A stretch of 50,781 nt of DNA from Alphaproteobacteria bacterium (GTDB lineage: Bacteria > Pseudomonadota > Alphaproteobacteria > Micropepsales > Micropepsaceae). Shown here in pieces: positions 43,660-50,781 of this stretch (within the stretch, counting starts at the first letter, position 1; each line of letters begins with the position of its first letter). The stretch is taken from contig JAJPHG010000036.1 of NCBI GenBank assembly GCA_021325375.1, positions 1 to 50,781 on the forward strand. The letters are read 5' to 3'. The translations under genes and the position numbers were made by a program. The notes beneath the pieces were generated by a model. That model was not told the origin of the DNA, did not search any database, and saw only the letters and a list, made by a program, of their open reading frames with translations.

Positions 43660-44867
43660 GCCACGCAGCCAGCGGGCCATCAATGCCGCCAGTGTCACCA
43701 GAGCCACCAACGCCACCAGCGCCGCCTGACATTGGAATGGTGGCGAAGAATCTACCGCAATGGTTCGTCGCTGGCTTCGCGGTGGTGTATCTCACGGGAT
43801 ACCTCGCAGATTTTTTCTATTTCGCAGCCATCGGTATTCCGGAAGCGGGGCTTGATGTCGCCGAGCTAAAATATGTCCAGGGTGGCCTGTTTTTTTGGCT
43901 AATATTTTTCTGCCTCGGTGGCCTCGGCTACTGGCTTCGATACAAAGAGAACGATCCCAAATCCGATGTCTTCATCTGCAGCGGTATTTCGGCGAATTTC
44001 TTGGCGACCGTTTTGCCGATGAGCATCGTTTCCGCCGTCATCTTCAACCCACCGGCGGGCTTTCTTCATCCAGAATCACGGATAGCGTTCGCCTTCTTGG
44101 TGATTGCAAACGTCACAGGCTTCCTGGCTGTCAATCGTTGGATTGAGGAAAAGCCTGACGAGAGACGCGTCAAGCATCGTCCACGGTTGGCTTTGGCGCT
44201 GCTGCTCATCACGATTGGCTGCGACGCGGTGATTTTTTGGCGGCTCGGCTCCGCCATCATAAGCCATGTCGCACTGGAACCATACAATAGCTTTGTCACG
44301 TCGCTGGGCGTCGGTCTATTCGGCGCATGCGCATTTTGCTTTTTTGAGGTTCTGGAACGCCTCATACGGCGAGCGCCCAAACTCGACTTTTCCAGCGCCG
44401 CGATCTCCTGGGCGATGTCGATGGTCTTTTTGCTGCCCGGCCTGCTGTATCTGTCGCTCACGTCATACGCCTACGTCATCTTTCCCCTGATCCCAATCGA
44501 GCGGGGCGGCGGAAATTTCTGCGCGGCACCGATGGTTCATGTTGAGTGGGGGCCCTGGGATAAGCGCGAGGGAATAATAGGTACGATTATCTACACGTCA
44601 TCGGACACGGTTTTTGTGGTAGACGATCCCAAGCCATTCGATTCCTGCAACTGGAAACGGGGAACGGATTTCCCGCCCATCGGGGGCATCCCAAAGTCGG
44701 CGGCATTTCTGACGATCAACCCGATTGTCGCTGGACACCCGGTCGCGAAGTCCCCCTCCCTATCAAGCACGTCAAGTAACGCCAAGAGAGGTCGCACAGG
44801 CGCTGAGCCGGACAACGGCGCGGTGGTACGTCGCGCCGGGGCTGGCCCGTCCGCACATCGACCTTAG
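43656..44867 (+). CDS. Polytopic membrane protein in a repeat-flanked cassette
   Basis: A 403-residue protein with a Pro-rich N-terminus (PPVSPEPPTPPAPP) and about seven helices between residues ~36 and 280. A soluble ~90-residue domain follows. The family is unknown to me. The last ~14 residues are encoded inside the downstream direct repeat (from 44825), so the native C-terminus was probably altered when that repeat arrived. It is preceded by a 25-codon ORF overlapping its start. Confidence 0.65.
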   Translation: MSHAASGPSMPPVSPEPPTPPAPPDIGMVAKNLPQWFVAGFAVVYLTGYLADFFYFAAIGIPEAGLDVAELKYVQGGLFFWLIFFCLGGLGYWLRYKENDPKSDVFICSGISANFLATVLPMSIVSAVIFNPPAGFLHPESRIAFAFLVIANVTGFLAVNRWIEEKPDERRVKHRPRLALALLLITIGCDAVIFWRLGSAIISHVALEPYNSFVTSLGVGLFGACAFCFFEVLERLIRRAPKLDFSSAAISWAMSMVFLLPGLLYLSLTSYAYVIFPLIPIERGGGNFCAAPMVHVEWGPWDKREGIIGTIIYTSSDTVFVVDDPKPFDSCNWKRGTDFPPIGGIPKSAAFLTINPIVAGHPVAKSPSLSSTSSNAKRGRTGAEPDNGAVVRRAGAGPSAHRP

Positions 44868-44994
44868 TCGCCAAAGGTTGCGAGGCGAGACGCGTCGGCT
44901 CACTTGGCTGGTCGGCGGGCGAAGCCCGCGCGGAGCGGCGCACCCGCAGGAGCGGCGAAGTCGCGGGACCGAATGTGACCAACCGGCCATCGCC
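44825..44994 (+). repeat. Direct repeat, right copy
   Basis: The second copy of the element at 43280-43471, ~1.55 kb downstream, same orientation, with ~20 bp deleted in the middle and scattered changes. The two copies bracket the cassette with the 25-codon ORF and the membrane protein. The remainder of the gap to 45068 holds no gene. Confidence 0.85.
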
Positions 44995-45068
44995 AACAGA
45001 GTCTAGTCAGCTTCACCGTCACCGGAATTTTAGAGGTGCATTTCAGGATCACCACGGCCCCTGCTCAG

Positions 45069-48000
45069 TCACTGCGGAATGTTCACCTGGATGGTCGTAT
45101 GGGAGGTATCGTAGGTGCAGGTCCCGGCCGAGCAAGACCCCGCGAGATCCATGAAATTGCGCCCCTCGGTCAGCGTAGTCGAACCACCTTGAACGGAAGC
45201 CGGCTGATCGTTGTTGGCAGTATTCTGTGCCGAAAAGGACTCCTCGGTTTCATGGGTACAGATGGTGGTCCCGGATTGAGCGGTTGTCGAAAAGCAAACG
45301 GAAGTCCCCTCCGTGCCGAGCGCGCTGTTAGCAACGGCGGCATTGACGGCCCAGGGAACTTGTGGAACCGGGTAGGTACCAGGCGCGCCAGGCGCGCCTG
45401 CGGAGACGAATTCTCCTTCGCAAGGCGTCGCGAGCGTCTTGTAGGTGCTGCTCGACGTCGTCGTGCCAGAAGTGCATGCCACCAACATCTTCTTGGGTTG
45501 CCGGTTGAACCAGCTGAGCACGTCACGCTTGGTCAAGGAGTCGTTCAACGCTTTGGAAGCGCCGACATAGACGATGCCCACAAGGGTATAAGTTGGCCCC
45601 ATGCCTCTGATTTCCACCCCGTTCGGAGCAGTTTGATGGCCAATGTTCACGGCATCGATGCCGAGCAGTGTGCAGGTTCCTGTGAGGGGTATATTTGTGC
45701 CCACTAGCGTGCCGGCGTTAAAATCAAACTTCGTAGCGCTCTTCATCTTTGCCAGCCCGGAGATATTTGCTTCCGGCGTGCCCTGAATCCCGGAACATGT
45801 GGCCAGTACCTGATCGTTCACTGCAAACACGCTCGCGCCAGTCAGGGTCACTTCAATCGCGCTGCCCGTTCCCGCCGCAACTCCCGATACAGCAGACACG
45901 AAATTGGTAGCATAGATATAATTGAGCACACTGCTGTTGGTGGCGGATGTATTCTGCATATACAGGCAGCCGGCCGGTATCGCCTGAAGCACGTTATCGA
46001 TGATCAAGCCGCCGCCGCCTAATGGGCAGAGTTGGAGACGCGCGTTGCCGGTGTCCAGGGACAGATAGACTTGGCCATGGGCGAGCATGCTTATCGGCTT
46101 TGTATACCAAGTCGACGACCCGTTAGAATTCGTAATCAAGACGTCTTGATTTTGCGCCGTCAGCGCGAGTGACCTTAGTCCATCGAGCGTGTCAAATGAA
46201 CTCGTCATTACCGAACAAGTGTTGGATGACGTATCGATTTTCTTTATCTCGAACTGCCAGTTAGGAAGTGAGCTGCCTAAGGGTAGAGTCAAAGTCACGC
46301 CGCCGATGGAGGCGTCGCACACCCACACGTCGGCCGTCGTGTCGAGCGTCCTGCTGGCTGTGACGGTAGCACTGGCACCCGGAGGATGGCGGCAATGCCA
46401 AGCCAGGTTGGTGATCAGCGTGTCCCCGCAGCCTTTCATGGATGCAAAGGCTGCCGCATTCTCGTAAAGGAATGTCGTTCCGGACAAAAGTGAATTGGAA
46501 ATATTCGTCGAGGTGGCATTACCGCCGACAAAGGCGTTTTTCTGTTCCGGCGAAGCGATGTTTACCAGAAGAAGGCAATCGCGGATATTCTCGAACTGGT
46601 TCAGCCCTTTGTTGGTAACCGGCGCCAACGTGTTGGAAAACGAGCTGCAGTATCCCGTGGGCGAGACGCTGGCCTGTACGAGATAAGCGTTCGATATGAT
46701 TTTGGGAGTCGTGAAATAGTCGCCACGCGAGGTGAGCGTTATCTGAGTTGAGCTTGAGATTTCATAGGTGACATATTCCTCGTTGCCTTGGCATGCATTG
46801 TTCATCGTCGAATAATTGGAGCAGACCCCGAAGGTGCCTTTACCTCCGATGACACCTGGGTGGTTTTGGTCCGTCGGTATCGAGCCTGTACCACCGGTAA
46901 CGGTCACGACTTGACCGACGGTCAACGATGGTATTGGCGCCCGAAAGTAAGCCCCGGTGTTGTCATCGACGAGCTTGTAAAAATTATTCACGATTCCGGT
47001 GCCGCTCTGCCCGCCCTTGCCGCCACTGGTGGTCGGATTGTTCGACGAACCATTGGCAACGTAGAAGTCCTCGCCCAGATCGTCGAGTTCGCCGTTCTCA
47101 TCGCCCGCCCGGCCGATCATGAGCGTGGAATTCGCGTCCTGGACAACGTAGCCGTAATGGTGGCCGTAGCTGAACGTGTTGATCATGCTGAGGCCGGCGG
47201 TCTGTTGATCCAGATAGCCTGCGGCGAAATTGCGCGCGTTGCTCTGCGGCAGCATGACGGAAGCCGCGTCCGCTGGGTTGCTATTGCCGGCAAAAGCCCT
47301 CTCGTCGGATTGCAAAAATAAGCACTGGCCCAACAACGCATCGTCGCAGAGCACGCCCGAGCCGGGCGCAGCCGGCATGAACCGTCCGAGGCCGGCGGGA
47401 TCGGACGTGATCGAGATCGTCGTATCCGTCCCGGTATTGGCCGCTATCGGCAGCGCGTTGTTGACCATGATCTCGGCGATGTATCCGTCGTAAGGGTCGA
47501 GACCCTTGGCGTTGCGGACCACGGAGGTGATCGTTGTGTTAGGCGGGATGGTGGACGGACCGGAGACGCCCTCTCCAGCTACCATGGCGTCCACGTTGCC
47601 GGATGCGATGCGGATCGCGCAAGGCGGTGTCGTGCAGGCGTCCCACATGACGTTTGCGGACATAACGTCCGATCCGGTCATCCCATACTCGCTTTCGAGG
47701 AGATCGAAGGAGACCACTTGGGTCGTGGTTCCAAACCACGGGTTCAAGCTGTTGGGGACCGAGGCACTCGTATTCACATTGGCAACGGCAAAAGCGCCGT
47801 TTCCGAGGCAAGAGATGTTGGCAGTCCCGCTATTCAGATTGGACAGCCAGACCGGATAGTTCACGGGATCGCCCGTCGCCCGTGTCGAAGTGACAGGCAC
47901 CGGCATCCGCAAAAAGCCCGTCGAAGGAAATAGACTTGTCGCGGGCGCGGTCGCGTTGCCCATGCTGTCGTACCACTGTCCGGAATGATTTCCCGACACG

Positions 48001-49244
48001 ATGTAGACCTTGCAATCGTGGCGGCCGTAGGAATTCGTAGTCGAAGAGGGCTCTATATCCGCGACCTGCCAATATTCCGAGTTGCATATGTTTTGGCCGC
48101 CGCCGTCCGACTGGACGCAGTGCGTGTTGGTTGGATTTGGCACTTTGGAAACGTCGTGCGTGAGCTGCACCATGCAGTCCGCATTCGTCAGGTTCGTAAG
48201 ACCGCCCCCGCCAACCGTGTAGTAACAAATGTTTCCATCGGCGGCTGTGTTGTTCAACGTATAGTGATCTGCTGAGGAGATATAAAAGGGATTGTCGAAC
48301 CCGAACACGAAGAGATCGTGCGAAGTCCCGCCGGAAACAGTATCGAAGTACAGTGGATAGTCCGCGCAGATGATCATGTTGGCGCGAATAGCTTCAAGAT
48401 CGGCGTACGCGAGCGCGGGATAGTTGAAGCTGACGCCACTATTGGGCGAGGAAATGTTATCGCTGGTGGCCGAGCAAACGCTGCTCGCTTGTGTATTCGT
48501 GGGCTGCGTCTTGGAGTTTGGCAGCAGCCAAGACGGCAATATCAGGCAGTTATGGATTGAACTGCCGTCGTCATGCTGCGGGAAGTGAATATAGGCCTGG
48601 TGAGCAATGAATATCGTACCCGGCTTACCGAGGTAGTCCGCCCCGCTCGTTATCGTCGGTCCGGTCGCTCCACAGCCGAAGCTCACCGAAGCCGGAATAT
48701 CGATCGCGCCGGAAGTGTTGTACTTATCGAGAAAAATGCTGACCTGACTCGTCGTGACGTTCGTAATTCCCGCAAGTGCAAGGTCGGGCAAAATTGTATG
48801 AACAAGCTGCTGCGACAGTCCCTGCGGCGGTGTCGGCGGAACAGCGGCATTGGCGTCATAGCTAGAGCCGACAGTGACGCCCCACTGCCGCAAATCGCCA
48901 TTCAAATTCTGACGAAAAAAGCAACTATGTTTGCTATCCTGAAGAACGGCGCCGCCGTCGTCACCTCTGCCGTTGCATGCAGCTTTCACAAATAGTCCGG
49001 CCGCCCCATCTTGCGGCGTCACCGTGCCGGGCGTTGTGGTGCTTCCGTAAGACACCAAGTAAAAGCTGCTGTAAGATGCGTTTGTCGTCAAATCCATGGT
49101 GTTGACGGTAAACACGGTGTTTATTCTGGGGACGCAAGCGACGGTGTTGTCGAGTGGGTCGCAGGCAGGGTTTGCCGCCGCCCAGGCAGGGGTCCGATAC
49201 AGGGCCAGAAGCAGCACAAGCAAGAAAGTCCGCCTTAGTGACAT
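45069..49244 (-). CDS. Large exported protein with phage tail-fibre-like C-terminal modules
   Basis: A 1391-residue secreted protein. Signal peptide 1-22 (RRTFLLVLLLALYRTPAWA). The first ~950 residues are Ser/Thr/Asn/Gly-rich with many Cys and strand-turn patterns like a beta-helix; no named domain. Residues ~958-1040 (VCDASIGGVTLTLPLG, FEIKKIDTSSNTC) and ~1075-1250 (LIIDNVLQAIPAGCLYMQ, PTYTLVGIVYVG, VLSWFNR) match modules I know from phage tail fibres and virion-associated proteins. The ATG at 49244 opens the signal peptide; a GTG at 49268 is possible. Lower GC than the neighbours. Confidence 0.72.
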   Translation of the reverse strand: MSLRRTFLLVLLLALYRTPAWAAANPACDPLDNTVACVPRINTVFTVNTMDLTTNASYSSFYLVSYGSTTTPGTVTPQDGAAGLFVKAACNGRGDDGGAVLQDSKHSCFFRQNLNGDLRQWGVTVGSSYDANAAVPPTPPQGLSQQLVHTILPDLALAGITNVTTSQVSIFLDKYNTSGAIDIPASVSFGCGATGPTITSGADYLGKPGTIFIAHQAYIHFPQHDDGSSIHNCLILPSWLLPNSKTQPTNTQASSVCSATSDNISSPNSGVSFNYPALAYADLEAIRANMIICADYPLYFDTVSGGTSHDLFVFGFDNPFYISSADHYTLNNTAADGNICYYTVGGGGLTNLTNADCMVQLTHDVSKVPNPTNTHCVQSDGGGQNICNSEYWQVADIEPSSTTNSYGRHDCKVYIVSGNHSGQWYDSMGNATAPATSLFPSTGFLRMPVPVTSTRATGDPVNYPVWLSNLNSGTANISCLGNGAFAVANVNTSASVPNSLNPWFGTTTQVVSFDLLESEYGMTGSDVMSANVMWDACTTPPCAIRIASGNVDAMVAGEGVSGPSTIPPNTTITSVVRNAKGLDPYDGYIAEIMVNNALPIAANTGTDTTISITSDPAGLGRFMPAAPGSGVLCDDALLGQCLFLQSDERAFAGNSNPADAASVMLPQSNARNFAAGYLDQQTAGLSMINTFSYGHHYGYVVQDANSTLMIGRAGDENGELDDLGEDFYVANGSSNNPTTSGGKGGQSGTGIVNNFYKLVDDNTGAYFRAPIPSLTVGQVVTVTGGTGSIPTDQNHPGVIGGKGTFGVCSNYSTMNNACQGNEEYVTYEISSSTQITLTSRGDYFTTPKIISNAYLVQASVSPTGYCSSFSNTLAPVTNKGLNQFENIRDCLLLVNIASPEQKNAFVGGNATSTNISNSLLSGTTFLYENAAAFASMKGCGDTLITNLAWHCRHPPGASATVTASRTLDTTADVWVCDASIGGVTLTLPLGSSLPNWQFEIKKIDTSSNTCSVMTSSFDTLDGLRSLALTAQNQDVLITNSNGSSTWYTKPISMLAHGQVYLSLDTGNARLQLCPLGGGGLIIDNVLQAIPAGCLYMQNTSATNSSVLNYIYATNFVSAVSGVAAGTGSAIEVTLTGASVFAVNDQVLATCSGIQGTPEANISGLAKMKSATKFDFNAGTLVGTNIPLTGTCTLLGIDAVNIGHQTAPNGVEIRGMGPTYTLVGIVYVGASKALNDSLTKRDVLSWFNRQPKKMLVACTSGTTTSSSTYKTLATPCEGEFVSAGAPGAPGTYPVPQVPWAVNAAVANSALGTEGTSVCFSTTAQSGTTICTHETEESFSAQNTANNDQPASVQGGSTTLTEGRNFMDLAGSCSAGTCTYDTSHTTIQVNIPQ

Positions 49245-49338
49245 CCCGGCCCCCAATTTCCCAGTCACGCGAACATATACTGCTCTCGCGCGGTATCCGG
49301 ATCAACCTGACCCGGATGCAACCGGAGGCTGACACTTT

Positions 49339-49352
49339 CGCTTTTAAAAGCG
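49339..49352. promoter_or_regulatory. Perfect palindrome in the divergent promoter region
   Basis: CGCTTTTAAAAGCG, a 14-bp perfect dyad in the 148-bp gap between the divergent genes starting at 49244 and 49393. It could be an operator for one or both, which is inference from position only. Confidence 0.45.
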
Positions 49353-49392
49353 TGGTGGTAGAGTAGTCGTGCGTGCTGGCGGGAGATACGCG

Positions 49393-50781
49393 GTGAACCG
49401 GATCATATTGGGTGAGTCCCGTGGCTGGTGCACAGCTGCGTTGGTCATGGCGCTGTTGCAAAGCATACCGACAAGAGCGAATGCCGCTGTCGAAATCTCC
49501 TCGAAGCCGACGCAGAACGTGACTTGCAACTCGGGTGTCTGCTCTGCCACGGCGAAAAAAGCCGTCCTGAATGCAGCCGACCTCGACGGCATGCTTTCGA
49601 GCGGCGATGTCACGGTCAGCAGCGGCAGCCTCGCGCAGGACATTGACATCAAGGCGAAGCTGAGCTGGTCGACCACGAGCCGGCTCACCCTCGATGCCTA
49701 TCGTTCGATTGCCTTCGAAAAGCCCGTCACCGTCTTGTCGAACGGCGGACTGACCATTGTCACGAACGACGGCAGTACAAACGGCGATTTCACGTTCATG
49801 GGAAAGGGCCGGGTTGAGTTCAAGGACACGACGTCCAGCCTCATGATCAATGGCCAGGCGTATTTCCTGTTTTCCTCGCTAAAGATGTTTAAGCAATATA
49901 CGCACAACCCGGGCGGTTACATTGCGCTTGCGAAAAACATCAACCTGTCCCGCCACGATTTGACGAAAGCTCCCGTCGAAAATCTCGACGGCGTGCTCGA
50001 AGGACTGGGAAACACGATCTCTGGCCTGACCATCGACGATACTCACAATGGAGACTTTGTGGGTCTCATCGGAGACTTCGGGGGTACGGCGCCGCAAGAT
50101 ATTATTCGCGATATCGGACTCACGTCGGTGAATATTCACGCGACAGGCGGGTGCGTCGGAACGCTAGCAGGCGCGATGGACAACGGGATTATCACCCATG
50201 CCTACGTCACCGGATCAATCGCGCTCACAAACGAGGATGGCATCAACGCCGGTGGTTTGGTATGCGGTAATGCGGGTAGCATCTCGCAGACTCATGCGGC
50301 GGTGACGATCACCGTTTCGGGCGTGGCTGGTGGAGCGGTGGGCGGACTGGTTGGACTCAATCAAGGCGCATGCTTTCAAAGCACTTGCCTCGGAACGATT
50401 GACGAATCTTATTCGACGGGAGCAATCACCGGCGTCAACGGAACTATGGCCGGCGGACTCGTTGGCGAAAACACGGGCGGAGCGATTTCCAATTCCTACG
50501 CGACAGGAGCGGTCGGCAGTGGCAGCAACGGATTCGCTGGCGGCTTGATCGGCTCGAACGAGAACAATGTCGATGAACGAACTGATCCCGTTCTTTCGGA
50601 CGTCTATTCCACAGGCGCCGTAACAGGCGGGACCGGCAGCACGATCGGCGGGTTGGTCGGTCAGGACATCGCCGATCCCGGGATAACCGATGCATATTGG
50701 GATCTGGACACGAGTGGCATCGCCAACCCGGCGCAAGGAGCGGGGAATGTCGCTAACGACCCCGGCATCACGGGCCTGAGC
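49393..50781 (+). CDS. GLUG-repeat adhesin-like exported protein (runs off right edge)
   Basis: The first 463 residues of a secreted protein that is still open at the edge. Hydrophobic signal segment ~17-33 (TAALVMALLQSIPTRANA). Residues ~35-190 are beta-rich, as in the secretion region of filamentous haemagglutinin-type proteins. From ~200 there are GLUG repeats such as FVGLIGDFGG, AGGLVCGN, GGLVGLNQG, AGGLVGENTGG, AGGLIGSN and GGLVGQD, alternating with SYSTGAI/SYATGAV strands. The start is GTG with GGGAGA 8 bases upstream. Likely a surface adhesin; secretion partner not seen. Confidence 0.85.
   Translation, partial: MNRIILGESRGWCTAALVMALLQSIPTRANAAVEISSKPTQNVTCNSGVCSATAKKAVLNAADLDGMLSSGDVTVSSGSLAQDIDIKAKLSWSTTSRLTLDAYRSIAFEKPVTVLSNGGLTIVTNDGSTNGDFTFMGKGRVEFKDTTSSLMINGQAYFLFSSLKMFKQYTHNPGGYIALAKNINLSRHDLTKAPVENLDGVLEGLGNTISGLTIDDTHNGDFVGLIGDFGGTAPQDIIRDIGLTSVNIHATGGCVGTLAGAMDNGIITHAYVTGSIALTNEDGINAGGLVCGNAGSISQTHAAVTITVSGVAGGAVGGLVGLNQGACFQSTCLGTIDESYSTGAITGVNGTMAGGLVGENTGGAISNSYATGAVGSGSNGFAGGLIGSNENNVDERTDPVLSDVYSTGAVTGGTGSTIGGLVGQDIADPGITDAYWDLDTSGIANPAQGAGNVANDPGITGLS

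Noticed and set aside
49244..49260. ACATCCCGGCC near the start of the 1391-aa gene as the lost right half of the cut family 4 palindrome
   Set aside because: The match is short, in the left-half rather than right-half orientation, and is part of the start region of a gene.

Overview
The window looks like chromosomal DNA of a high-GC alphaproteobacterium. Supporting signs are a groESL operon with a CIRCE operator, an adjacent nadE and gltX pair, a class II DAHP synthase, and many GTCATGGCC-ended and GTCATCCCGGCC-type intergenic palindromes. The genus cannot be fixed from sequence alone; a Micropepsales or Rhizomicrobium-like organism is only a guess.

Layout. 1-1.2 kb: groEL (partial) and groES on the minus strand, with promoter, CIRCE and an intercistronic hairpin of heptad repeats. 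1.2-13.2 kb: small exported proteins (one two-domain and one one-domain member of an unrecognised family), a dimethylformamidase-like protein, DUF2461, host attachment protein, sulfotransferase, a divergent pair of XRE regulators around a palindrome, a hotdog thioesterase, a histone-deacetylase-like amidohydrolase fused tightly to a DMT transporter, and a D-threonine aldolase/D-serine dehydratase-like enzyme. 13.5-15.5 kb: three tandem paralogous exported Trp/Tyr-rich proteins with Gly/His-rich tails. 15.8-36.2 kb: mostly housekeeping and metabolism (omega-transaminase plus alanine dehydrogenase, carotenoid oxygenase, SDR, OmpA lipoprotein, DAHP synthase, S10 peptidase, CurA-type reductase, Gfo/Idh/MocA oxidoreductase, gltX, nadE, PQQ-like propeller).

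Two places show acquired DNA. First, a GIY-YIG-like gene is wedged with 4-bp overlaps between nadE and gltX, and the first ~98 codons of gltX share its AT-richer codon use; this resembles intronless homing or an allele-replacement event. Second, from ~36.24 kb, where an intergenic palindrome is cut in half, to ~45 kb there is an accessory island. It holds a basic mobile-element-type protein, a compact four-gene minus-strand operon (4-TM protein, ComEC-like metallo-hydrolase, MauJ-like protein with a frameshift, DUF3800-like RNase H-fold candidate), a DUF1778/GNAT toxin-antitoxin pair with a clear promoter-operator, an ApeA-like HEPN protein, and a membrane-protein cassette flanked by ~170-190 bp direct repeats. 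The four-gene operon, among toxin-antitoxin and HEPN neighbours, is my best candidate for an undescribed (possibly anti-phage) system.

45-50.8 kb: a 1391-residue exported protein whose C-terminal third resembles phage tail-fibre modules, divergent from a GLUG-repeat adhesin that runs off the right edge.

The intergenic gaps are filled by several families of nested palindromes, often exactly between convergent genes, where they probably serve as bidirectional terminators. I saw no tRNA, rRNA, CRISPR array, transposase or integrase.
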